A stretch of 64,000 nt of DNA from Sphingomonas sp. Lineage in GTDB: Bacteria; Pseudomonadota; Alphaproteobacteria; Sphingomonadales; Sphingomonadaceae. The translations under genes were made by a program, and so were the position numbers. This document shows, one piece after another, positions 53,176 to 60,805 of this stretch (its first letter is position 1; each line of letters starts with the position of its first letter). The notes below the pieces were generated by a model, which was given only the letters and a program-made list of their open reading frames with translations, was not told where the DNA came from and made no database searches. The stretch lies in contig NZ_JAIXHL010000019.1 in assembly GCF_030145815.1 (NCBI RefSeq), positions 1 through 64,000 on the forward strand, in the 5' to 3' direction.

Positions 53176-55646
53176 CCGAGATACTGCGCATTGATATCCC
53201 TGTAGTGCTGCCCGAGGTCGCCGACGCGGCCGACGCCTGTGTCGCGCGATTGACCGCTGAACTTGCCGGCCGTCGCGGCATCGCAGAAGCGCATGTCGTT
53301 CCTGCGGCCGGCGAGGCGCCCGCGCATCTGTGCGTCCATTACGATCCGGACATCGTCTCGCTGGTGCGGATCCGCGAGCTCGCTACCGCCGCCGGCGCGA
53401 ACATCACCGAGCGCTTCGGCCATCTTCGCTGGGACGTCGAGGGGATCAGCCATCAGCGCCGCGCGCGCAGCATTGCCGAACAGCTTCAGCGCGTGAACGG
53501 GGTGATCGAGGCAGAGGCGAGCGCATCGGGCACGCTGCGGATCGAGTTCGACCGCACGCTGACCTCCGAAGCGGCGTTGCGCAGCTTCCTCGACCAGCTC
53601 GGGGTGCATGAGCGCAAGACGCCCGCCAACGCACCCGCTGTCACGCCGGACAGAGGCGCCGGCGACGATCACGCCGGGCATGATCATGGCGAGGGCGAAC
53701 ACGGCCATGCCCATGGCGGCCTGCTCGGCCCCAACACCGAGTTGTTCTTCGCGCTGGCCTGCGGCGCACTGCTCGGCATCGGCTTCCTGCTCGAAACTCT
53801 GGCCGCCGTTCCCGAATGGCTGCCACTCGCACTCTATATCGGCGCCTATGGCTTTGGCGGCTGGTTCACACTGCGCGAGGCGATCGACAATCTGCGCCTC
53901 AAGAAATTCGAAATCGACACGCTGATGCTGGTCGCCGCGGCCGGCGCGGCGGCGCTTGGCGCTTGGGCAGAAGGGGCGCTGCTCCTGTTCCTGTTCAGCC
54001 TCGGCCATGCACTCGAACATTATGCCATGGGCCGCGCCAAGCGCGCGATCGAGGCGCTGGCCGAACTCGCGCCGCAGACTGCGCTCGTCCGCCGCGGCGA
54101 AGCGCTCGTCGAGCTGCCGGTCGAGGACCTCGTGATCGGTGACACCGTGGTCGTCAAGCCCGATGAGCGCCTCCCCGCCGACGGGTTCCTCGTCAAGGGC
54201 ACGAGCAGCGTCAACCAGGCGCCGGTCACCGGCGAAAGCATGCCGGTCGACAAGCGTCCCGTGCCTGATGAAGCTGCAGCGCGCGCGCAGCCCGAAGCGC
54301 TCGAAGCCGCCTATCGCGTGTTCGCCGGCACGATCAACGGCAGCGGGCTGATTGAGGTCGAGGTCACCCGCAAGTCGACAGAATCCGCGCTCGCTCGCGT
54401 CGTCCAGCTGGTCAGCGAGGCCGAGACCCAGAAGTCGCCGACCCAGCGCTTCACCGAACGCTTCGAGCGGGTGTTCGTGCCTGCTGTGCTCGGGCTGACC
54501 GTGCTGTTGCTGTTCGCCTGGGTGGTTGTCGACGAGCCGTTCCGCGATAGCTTCTATCGGGCGATGGCGGTGCTGGTCGCGGCCAGCCCCTGCGCGCTCG
54601 CTATCGCCACACCGAGCGCGGTGCTCTCGGGTGTCGCGCGCGCGGCGCGCGGCGGTGTGCTGATCAAGGGAGGTGGGCCGCTGGAGGAACTGGGTTCGCT
54701 GAAGGCGATCGCGTTCGACAAGACCGGCACGCTCACCGAAGGGCGCCCGCGTATCACCGACATCGTGCCGGCCCAGGGCATCGATCCCAGTGAACTGCTC
54801 GCCGCCGCGGTCGCGGTCGAGCGGCTAAGTGACCATCCACTCGCCCGCGCGATCGCGCGCGATGGCCAGGATCGGCTCGGCGAACGCGAGGTGCCGCCCG
54901 CACATGACCTGATCAGCATCACTGGCCAGGGCGTTCGCGCGACGCTGGACGGCGAGACGGTGCTGATTGGCAAGGCCGAGATGTTCGGGGTCGGGGCCAT
55001 CGCGCCGCTGTCCGGCGAAATGGCGGGCGCGATCGCCGCGCTGCGCGAGCAGGGCCGGACCACCATGGTGGTCCGGCGCGGGGTGCAGGATCTGGGCGCG
55101 ATCGGGCTGATGGACACGCCACGCGCTGCGGCGAAGGAAGCGATCGCCCGTATCCACGCGATGGGTATCACCCGGATGATCATGATCTCGGGCGATCATC
55201 AGAAGGTCGCCGAGTCGATCGCCAAGGAGGTGGGGCTCGACGAGGCCTGGGGCGACCTCATGCCCGAGGACAAGGTCGAGGCGATCCGCAAACTGCGCGC
55301 CACCGACAAGGTCGCGATGGTCGGCGACGGCGTCAACGACGCACCGGCGATGGCCAATGCCACCGTCGGCATCGCGATGGGCGCGGCCGGCTCCGATGTC
55401 GCGCTTGAGACCGCCGATGTCGCACTGATGGCGGACGATCTCGCGCATCTGCCGTTCGCGGTCGGGCTCAGTCGCGCAACCCGCCGGATCATCCGCCAGA
55501 ATTTGGTGGTGAGCCTTGGCGTGGTCGCGGTGCTCGTGCCGGCGACGATCTTGGGGCTCGGTATCGGTCCCGCCGTGATGGCGCATGAGGGCTCGACGCT
55601 CGTCGTCGTGTTCAATGCACTGCGGCTGCTCGGATACCGCAAATGA
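53172..55646 (+). CDS. P1B-4-type heavy-metal ATPase with long His-rich N-terminus
   Basis: The 824-residue P-type ATPase has the phosphorylation motif DKTGTLTEG (Asp516), the actuator loop VTGESMPVD, the hinge MVGDGVNDAPA and the transmembrane motifs SPC (residues 472-474) and HEGST near the C-terminus. That combination marks the P1B-4 group (CoaT/CzcP/CtpD; Co, Zn, Cd export). Unlike most of that group it carries about 165 extra N-terminal residues resembling degenerate HMA folds without CxxC, followed by a His-rich linker (DHAGHDHGEGEHGHAHGG). It overlaps both neighbours by 4 nt. Confidence 0.92.
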   Translation: MTEILRIDIPVVLPEVADAADACVARLTAELAGRRGIAEAHVVPAAGEAPAHLCVHYDPDIVSLVRIRELATAAGANITERFGHLRWDVEGISHQRRARSIAEQLQRVNGVIEAEASASGTLRIEFDRTLTSEAALRSFLDQLGVHERKTPANAPAVTPDRGAGDDHAGHDHGEGEHGHAHGGLLGPNTELFFALACGALLGIGFLLETLAAVPEWLPLALYIGAYGFGGWFTLREAIDNLRLKKFEIDTLMLVAAAGAAALGAWAEGALLLFLFSLGHALEHYAMGRAKRAIEALAELAPQTALVRRGEALVELPVEDLVIGDTVVVKPDERLPADGFLVKGTSSVNQAPVTGESMPVDKRPVPDEAAARAQPEALEAAYRVFAGTINGSGLIEVEVTRKSTESALARVVQLVSEAETQKSPTQRFTERFERVFVPAVLGLTVLLLFAWVVVDEPFRDSFYRAMAVLVAASPCALAIATPSAVLSGVARAARGGVLIKGGGPLEELGSLKAIAFDKTGTLTEGRPRITDIVPAQGIDPSELLAAAVAVERLSDHPLARAIARDGQDRLGEREVPPAHDLISITGQGVRATLDGETVLIGKAEMFGVGAIAPLSGEMAGAIAALREQGRTTMVVRRGVQDLGAIGLMDTPRAAAKEAIARIHAMGITRMIMISGDHQKVAESIAKEVGLDEAWGDLMPEDKVEAIRKLRATDKVAMVGDGVNDAPAMANATVGIAMGAAGSDVALETADVALMADDLAHLPFAVGLSRATRRIIRQNLVVSLGVVAVLVPATILGLGIGPAVMAHEGSTLVVVFNALRLLGYRK

Positions 55647-56842
55647 CCGGGAACGACCCCGCCGGCCGCGCCGGGGCTGCCGCAGTTAACCCCGCGTTCC
55701 TCTATATGGATGCGTTACGCGCCGTTCTCGCGCTCGTCGTCGCCTTCGGCCATATCTGGGCGCTGCTGATCGCGGACTACCGGCCGACCGACGACCTTCT
55801 CGTCAAGTCTCTCTACCTTGCCGCCGGCTTCGGCCACCCCGCGGTGATCCTGTTCTTCGTGCTCAGCGGCTTCTGGATCACGCGCAGCATCCTGCTCACG
55901 CCGCCAGCGCGCTGGACCTGGTCGGGCTATCTCAAGGATCGCCTCGTAAGGCTGCTGCTGGTGGTGGTACCGGCGCTACTGCTCGGCGGCCTGTTCGACT
56001 TTGCCGGGGTCGCCACGAGCTCGCCGACCCATCTCGGGCAGACCGGCAGCTATGTCTTGCCGCGCAGCGTCGCGACCTACCTCACCCTTCCCGACTTTCT
56101 CGGCAATCTCGTCTTCCTCCAGGGGCTGGTGGTGGCGCCATTCGGCTCTAATGGCCCGTTGTGGAGCCTCGCCTATGAGTTCTGGTTCTATATCTGGTTT
56201 CCTGCGCTGTGGTTCGCGCTGACGCAGCGGCGTTTCTCCTTCGCGCTGCTCACCCTCGCGCTCGGCATCGTCTATCCCGACCTGTTCTTCCACTTCCTGA
56301 GTTGGCTGTTCGGCACACTGCTCTTCCTCGTCTATCGCTGGTGCGAGGCCAATCGCACCCGAGTCGGCGCCATCCGTGACACGCTCTGGCTGCCCGGCGC
56401 GCTCCTGTTCGTGGCAACCCTCGCCTGGGGACGCACAGGCGCGTTTGCCGCCGAGGATCCGGTGCTCGCGTTCAGTTTCGCGATGTTGCTGCTAGGGTTG
56501 CTTCTGCGACGCACGCCGGCGCTTCCCGGGATTGCCCACCTCGCGCGCTACGGCCGCGAAACGAGCTTCTCGCTCTACGCGATCCATTTCCCGCTGATGG
56601 CGCTGGCGACCGCGGCGCTCATCGCCGCCGAGCGCCTGCCGCCCGACCCGCAAGCGATCGCCTGGGCGCTTGCGATCCTCGCCGCCTCGGCGTTTGCTGC
56701 TTGGGGGTTCGCGCGCGGCACTGAATCCCATACCGCAAGGGTGCGCGACTGGCTTGGCCGCGCCACAAGTGCCGGCACCCAAAGGCTCGCCGCGACCGAG
56801 AGCGGGATGGTTCTAGGGAGGCGCCGCCATGATCGCCGCTGA
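55643..56842 (+). CDS. acyltransferase 3 family membrane protein
   Basis: The 399-residue polytopic protein starts with FLYMDALRAVLALVVAFGHI, the family signature with His near TM1, and has ILFFVLSGFWITRSIL and GPLWSLAYEFWFYIWFP, characteristic of OafA/YrhL-type O-acyltransferases. These add acyl groups to surface polysaccharides. The ATG overlaps the ATPase stop (ATGA), so it is translated with metal exporters, an unusual context; a link to envelope modification under metal stress is speculation. Confidence 0.9.
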   Translation: MTGNDPAGRAGAAAVNPAFLYMDALRAVLALVVAFGHIWALLIADYRPTDDLLVKSLYLAAGFGHPAVILFFVLSGFWITRSILLTPPARWTWSGYLKDRLVRLLLVVVPALLLGGLFDFAGVATSSPTHLGQTGSYVLPRSVATYLTLPDFLGNLVFLQGLVVAPFGSNGPLWSLAYEFWFYIWFPALWFALTQRRFSFALLTLALGIVYPDLFFHFLSWLFGTLLFLVYRWCEANRTRVGAIRDTLWLPGALLFVATLAWGRTGAFAAEDPVLAFSFAMLLLGLLLRRTPALPGIAHLARYGRETSFSLYAIHFPLMALATAALIAAERLPPDPQAIAWALAILAASAFAAWGFARGTESHTARVRDWLGRATSAGTQRLAATESGMVLGRRRHDRR

Positions 56843-57296
56843 GAACGAAATCGCTATTCCTGCCCGCCCCGAAGCGGTCTGGGAGGTGCTGCTCGACTTT
56901 GAGCGCTATCCGAGTTGGCACCCCTTCATCGAGCTCGTGGGGGACCCCTCACTCGGCGCGAAGATCGAGTATCGCTACACCGGCAAGATGCTCGGGATGG
57001 GGCGGTTGCGCAAGATGCACAGCTTCGCGCGGATCACGGCGCTCGCGGCGCCCATCGAATTCGCATGGCGCATGAGCATGGGCTCGTTCCTGTTCCGGAT
57101 CGACGAAAGCTACCGCCTTGAGCGGCATCCGACCGGGACCCGGCTTGCGCATCGTGTCGAGTATCGCGGCGTGGTCGCCCGGCTTTGGCGAGCAGGCATC
57201 ACCAGTCGTGCCCATGTCATGATATGCGAGACCGATACAGCGTTGCGTGCCCGCTTCGTGAAGCGCCCGCCGCCACGCAAGCGAGGGCGTCGATGA
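56829..57296 (+). CDS. SRPBCC-family (START-like) protein
   Basis: The 155-residue protein starts MIAAENEIAIPARPEAVWEV and has LLDFERYPSWHPFI and RLAHRVEYRGVVARLW, the helix-grip pattern of polyketide-cyclase/START-like proteins that bind hydrophobic ligands. The tail is very basic (RPPPRKRGRR). Its start lies 14 nt inside the acyltransferase gene with GGGAGG upstream. The ligand is unknown. Confidence 0.88.
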   Translation: MIAAENEIAIPARPEAVWEVLLDFERYPSWHPFIELVGDPSLGAKIEYRYTGKMLGMGRLRKMHSFARITALAAPIEFAWRMSMGSFLFRIDESYRLERHPTGTRLAHRVEYRGVVARLWRAGITSRAHVMICETDTALRARFVKRPPPRKRGRR

Positions 57297-57589
57297 ACGA
57301 TCGCGATTCATCCGGCCGACAACGCCATCGCCGCCCGTGGAGCGAGGATGACGACCGCGACCTGCGGCAGATGATCGAGGCGCGCGAGTCCGTGGCGCAT
57401 ATCGCCAGCACTTTGCAACGGACCCAGGACGCGATCCGCGGCCGCGCCGCCCAGTTCAAACTGATCCTGCCATCCGCGTTGCGCCCATGGCGCCGGCATT
57501 GGCGTCTCAGGGCGGGCAACGCGTCGCCAGCCACCCATCCGCAGAAAACCCAATCCGGGGACCCGGCCTCGGACGATGGCGGCAAATGA
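57293..57589 (+). CDS. small SANT/Myb-like DNA-binding domain protein
   Basis: The 98-residue protein begins MNDRDSSGRQRHRRPWSEDD and continues DRDLRQMIEARESVAHIAST and LQRTQDAIRGRAAQF, a tri-helical SANT/Myb-like module in which W16 and the helix spacing fit. The tail is basic and disordered. It overlaps the SRPBCC gene by 4 nt. A regulatory role is inferred. Confidence 0.78.
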   Translation: MNDRDSSGRQRHRRPWSEDDDRDLRQMIEARESVAHIASTLQRTQDAIRGRAAQFKLILPSALRPWRRHWRLRAGNASPATHPQKTQSGDPASDDGGK

Positions 57590-57774
57590 GCCGCAAGCGA
57601 CATCAGAGCCGCCGTCAGAAGTGCGCTCGCTGTTGCATCCGGGACCAACGGCCGTGGGCCTCACCGGTCTGCTCGAGTACCGGTGATCGCTGCACCGCGA
57701 CGGGGTCGGCACCTGAGGCTCCTCCTCCCGCGTCGGCTCTCCCGTCACCGCTACATGTTGATGAGGACAAACCC

Positions 57775-58203
57775 ATGCGAGCCCGCACCTTCGCCGCCGC
57801 CCTCTTGCTCGCCCCCTTGCTTGTCGGCTGCATGAACGGACGCTTGCTGACCCCGATCATCGAGGCGCCACCACCCCAGCGCTTCGATATCTATTGGGTA
57901 AAAGCCTATGCCGCGCGCGATGCGGTCATCGTCACTGGCAAGGTCCGGCGCCCACTCGGACGGACGATGCCGGTGTCCGGGCATCTGCACCTCATTGCCT
58001 CATTCGGCGATGGCCAGCCCAAGGCGATTGCCGATACCCGCTGGGGCCCGATCGGCAGCCGCCAACGCAGCGGCAGCTTTTCGGCCCGGATGATAACAAC
58101 CGACGCCACATCGCTTAGGCGCATCCGCATTGAGTATCGGCCGGGCCCGGCATGCGCGGTCAACCCACGGGCATCGGCCGCGCATCGCCTGCCCCGGCCA
58201 TGA
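57775..58203 (+). CDS. putative lipoprotein of unknown function
   Basis: The 142-residue product has a signal peptide with lipobox (AAALLLAPLLVGC, Cys19) and a beta-rich body with FDIYWVKAYAARDAVIVTGK and VSGHLHLIASFGDGQPKAIA. The ATG at 57775 follows TGAGGAC. It lies about 185 nt after the SANT-like gene and converges on the CDF gene ending at 58231. No family is assigned. Confidence 0.68.
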   Translation: MRARTFAAALLLAPLLVGCMNGRLLTPIIEAPPPQRFDIYWVKAYAARDAVIVTGKVRRPLGRTMPVSGHLHLIASFGDGQPKAIADTRWGPIGSRQRSGSFSARMITTDATSLRRIRIEYRPGPACAVNPRASAAHRLPRP

Positions 58204-58230
58204 TCGCAGCGATCGGGTTTTGGAGATCTA

Positions 58231-58890
58231 TCATCCTGCGGCCCCCGGCTTTCCGGCAAATATGACCGGCGACGCTGCCGGACCCGACAGCTCGCGCATC
58301 GCATGCCGGATGATCTGCGCACCCCCAATGAGGCCGAGTCCAGCCATCACCCCCGCGACAATGAGATCGGGCCACGCGGTACCCGTTCCGAACACGCCTG
58401 CCGCGGCAAGCACCACCGCGACATTACCGATCGCGTCGTTGCGCGAGCAGATCCATACCGAGCGCATGTTCGCATCCCCCGTGCGGTAGCGAAACAGCAT
58501 CAGCGCTACCGCACCATTGGCCACGAGCGCCGCAATACCCACCGCGCCCATCATCTCGGCCTCCGGAAGCGTACCATGCCAGACTGCCCAAAGCGTGGCT
58601 ACGAGAACATACAGGCCCAGCAGGACGAGCGTGGCACCCTTCAGAAGCGCGGCACGGGCACGCCATGCCAGCGCCATGCCAGCCACGCCGAGACTGATGG
58701 CATAGTTGGCGCTGTCGCCCAGGAAATCGAGGGCGTCGGCCTGAAGGGATTTCGATCCGCCGGCGATACCGGCAACCATCTCGACGAGGAACATGGCAGC
58801 GTTCACCGCCAGCGCAATCCACAAGGCGCGCCGCCAGTGCGGATCGACCGCTGCCTTCTTGTCGTCGCAGGCGCAGCTCGTGCAGACCAT
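58231..58890 (-). CDS. CDF-like cation transporter controlled by CadR-type regulator
   Basis: The 219-residue protein has a Cys-rich cytoplasmic start (MVCTSCACDDKKAAVD) suited to metal binding. About six membrane segments follow, with SKSLQADALDFLGDSANYAI (TM2) and SRNDAIGNVAVVLAAAGVFG with AWPDLIVAGV (TM5), the acidic sites of CDF exporters. The cytoplasmic C-terminal domain is lacking. It is divergent from the MerR-family gene at 58966, and its promoter has the 19-bp spacer dyad of that family. Confidence 0.88.
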   Translation of the reverse strand: MVCTSCACDDKKAAVDPHWRRALWIALAVNAAMFLVEMVAGIAGGSKSLQADALDFLGDSANYAISLGVAGMALAWRARAALLKGATLVLLGLYVLVATLWAVWHGTLPEAEMMGAVGIAALVANGAVALMLFRYRTGDANMRSVWICSRNDAIGNVAVVLAAAGVFGTGTAWPDLIVAGVMAGLGLIGGAQIIRHAMRELSGPAASPVIFAGKPGAAG

Positions 58891-58923
58891 TTCAACCCTA
58901 TCGAACGAATCGGCTCCGCATTC

Positions 58924-58954
58924 TATATGCGGACTGTAGCAACTAGAGGGTCAA
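58924..58954 (-). promoter_or_regulatory. MerR-type promoter/operator of the CDF gene
   Basis: On the minus strand it reads TTGACC, then 19 bp, then CATATA. The spacer carries the dyad CTCTAG-TTG-CTACAG. The long 19-bp spacing is the signature of promoters twisted open by MerR-family activators. The divergent CadR-like gene starts 12 nt away, so it is probably autoregulated from the same site. Confidence 0.7.
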
Positions 58955-58965
58955 GCGGTTTTCCC

Positions 58966-59364
58966 ATGCAGATCGGCGAACTGGCACGCATCACCTCGAC
59001 CAAGGTCGAAACCATTCGTTTCTACGAGAAGATCGGATTGCTTCCCGAGCCCGGGCGCACTGCGGGCAATTACCGCGATTATGGCGGCGACCATCTCGCC
59101 CGGCTCTCCTTTATCCGCCGCGCGCGCGACCTGGGCTTCACGCTCGATCAGGTGCGCGAGCTCCTCGCCCTTTCCGACGATCGGGATCGCTCTTGCGGTG
59201 CCGTCGACACCGTCGCGCGTGCGCATCTCGCGCAGATCGATCAGAAAATTGCAGATCTCCGCGCACTGCGCCGCGAGCTCGACGAGCTGATCGGCCAATG
59301 CCGCCAAGGCGCGATTTCCGACTGCCGGATCATCGAAGCATTGGGACCCGAAACAAGCCATTGA
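58966..59364 (+). CDS. cadR: MerR-family regulator, CadR/PbrR type
   Basis: The 132-residue activator has the MerR winged HTH (MQIGELARITSTKVETIRFY, EKIGLLPEPG), a dimerisation helix and a metal site with C77 (RSCGAVD), C112 (GQCRQG) and C120 (SDCRII), the pattern of Cd/Pb-responsive CadR and PbrR. It lies between two short CDF genes, each with a matching 19-bp-spaced promoter. Cd(II), Pb(II) or Zn(II) as inducer is inferred from the family. Confidence 0.88.
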   Translation: MQIGELARITSTKVETIRFYEKIGLLPEPGRTAGNYRDYGGDHLARLSFIRRARDLGFTLDQVRELLALSDDRDRSCGAVDTVARAHLAQIDQKIADLRALRRELDELIGQCRQGAISDCRIIEALGPETSH

Positions 59365-59391
59365 CCCTATAGTGACTATAGGGTGCAAAAC
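59361..59391 (+). promoter_or_regulatory. MerR-type promoter with perfect operator for the second CDF gene
   Basis: TTGACC (59361-59366) is followed by a 19-bp spacer. The operator has perfect 9-bp arms ACCCTATAG (59364-59372) and CTATAGGGT (59376-59384) around TGA. It overlaps the end of the cadR-like gene and lies about 30 nt ahead of the CDF start. It is the closest match here to known CadR/PbrR boxes. Confidence 0.78.
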
Positions 59392-59416
59392 CTGCTCGCG
59401 ACTCGCGGAGGTGATG

Positions 59417-60052
59417 ATGAGCGACTGTGGATGTGAGGCCGATACCGAACGTGCGGGCACGGACCCTGCCTATCGGCGGGCGCTATGGATCGTGGTGATC
59501 CTCAATGTCGGCTTCGGCGTGCTTGAGCTGGCGGGCGGCTTCATCGCCGGCTCGCAGGCGCTGAAGGCGGATTCGCTCGATTTCATCGGCGACGGATCGA
59601 TCACGCTCTTCGGGCTGATCGCGCTGGGCTGGGCGGCGGTCGCGCGCAGCCGGGTTGCACTGGTGCAGGGCCTCTTCCTCGCAAGTCTCGGGCTCGGCGT
59701 GATCGGCTTTGCCGGGTGGCGCGCGTTCAATGCCATCCCGCCCGAAGCCGGATTGATGGGCGGGATCGGGATCGTCGCGCTCCTCGTCAACATTGCGGCC
59801 GCGCTGGTCCTCGCGCGGTTCCGCAACCAGGGGGACGCGCAAGCGCGCGCCATCTGGCTGTTCTCGCGCAACGATGCGCTGGCCAATATCGCCGTGATCG
59901 GCGCGGCGGTGCTGGTCGGCTGGACGGGACAGGCCTGGCCCGATCTCCTCGTCGCCGGCGTGATCGCGTTGCTGTTCCTCCATTCGGCCTATGACATCAT
60001 CCGCGACGCCCGCCGCGAGCTGGCGGAGCATGCGACGAGGGCGCAGGCATGA
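59417..60052 (+). CDS. CDF-like cation transporter downstream of cadR
   Basis: The 211-residue protein starts MSDCGCEADTERAGTDPAYR with two Cys near the N-terminus. It has SQALKADSLDFIGDGSITLF (TM2) and SRNDALANIAVIGAAVLVGW with AWPDLLVAGV (TM5). It is a relative of the proteins at 52570 and 58231, most similar to the latter. GGAGG precedes the ATG at 59417; an adjacent ATG at 59414 is too close to it. It overlaps the methyltransferase gene by 4 nt. Confidence 0.88.
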   Translation: MSDCGCEADTERAGTDPAYRRALWIVVILNVGFGVLELAGGFIAGSQALKADSLDFIGDGSITLFGLIALGWAAVARSRVALVQGLFLASLGLGVIGFAGWRAFNAIPPEAGLMGGIGIVALLVNIAAALVLARFRNQGDAQARAIWLFSRNDALANIAVIGAAVLVGWTGQAWPDLLVAGVIALLFLHSAYDIIRDARRELAEHATRAQA

Positions 60053-60693
60053 CTGACGGCAGCTACACCCCGCCGCTCGGGACCGGCGACACCGCCGATT
60101 ACGACCGTGCGATCCGGCGCTGGACCCGCGAAATGCGCTGGCGCTATGCGATGATCGGGTTGCTCGCGGCACGTCCGGGCGAGACCGTCATCGATGTCGG
60201 GTGCGGCACCGGCAGCTTTGCCGTGATGCTGAAAGCGGCCGCCCCTGGCATACGGGTCATCGGCATCGACCCCGATGAGGAGGCCTTGGCGATCGCGCGC
60301 GCCAAGGGACAGGCGGCGGGCGCGGACATCCAGTGGGAGCGCGGATTTGCCCGCGATATCGGTTCGCGCGCCGCCGATGCGGTGACGTCGAGCCTGATGT
60401 TCCATCAGGTCCCGATGGCCGAGAAACGGGCGGGTCTCGCCGCGATGCATGCGGCGCTTCGGCCCGGCGGCAGGCTCGTGATCGCCGATTACGGGCGGCA
60501 GCAGGGATTGATGCGGCTGTTACTCCGCCTCACCATCCAGCGGCTCGATGGCGTGACCGACACCCAACCCAATGCCGATGGCGTGCTCCCCGAGCTCGTC
60601 CGGGCTGCGGGGTTCGACAATGTCCGGGAGGCGGCCCGCATCCACACGATAACCGGCACGATTGCGTTGATCATCGCGGATCGGCCCGGCTGA
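60049..60693 (+). CDS. class I SAM-dependent methyltransferase
   Basis: The 214-residue enzyme has motif I ETVIDVGCGTGSFAVML, GIRVIGIDPDEEALAIAR (motif II acidic loop) and the later LRPGGRLVIADYGR. It resembles the Methyltransf_25/UbiE-like group. It overlaps the CDF gene (ATGA). The substrate is unknown; a role in metal(loid) methylation is possible but not shown. Confidence 0.88.
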   Translation: MTDGSYTPPLGTGDTADYDRAIRRWTREMRWRYAMIGLLAARPGETVIDVGCGTGSFAVMLKAAAPGIRVIGIDPDEEALAIARAKGQAAGADIQWERGFARDIGSRAADAVTSSLMFHQVPMAEKRAGLAAMHAALRPGGRLVIADYGRQQGLMRLLLRLTIQRLDGVTDTQPNADGVLPELVRAAGFDNVREAARIHTITGTIALIIADRPG

Positions 60694-60706
60694 CGAGGAG
60701 CAGCGG

Positions 60707-60805
60707 ATGGTCATCAAGGCAGAGCAGAAGGCGATCCGGAAACAGGCCGTGCCCGCCTTTGCGCTTTGTCTTGCGGTGCTCGCCGGCCGGCTATTCGGCA
60801 GTTGA
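60707..60805 (+). CDS. 32-codon small ORF, possibly a truncated membrane protein
   Basis: The ATG at 60707 has GAGGAG at good spacing and encodes MVIKAEQKAIRKQAVPAF, then ALCLAVLAGRLFGS. A basic start followed by a hydrophobic segment recalls the beginning of a single-pass membrane protein whose remainder is missing. It follows the methyltransferase by 13 nt, and its end overlaps the convergent FTR1 gene by 15 nt. It may be a real small protein or a remnant cut at a junction. Confidence 0.4.
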   Translation: MVIKAEQKAIRKQAVPAFALCLAVLAGRLFGS

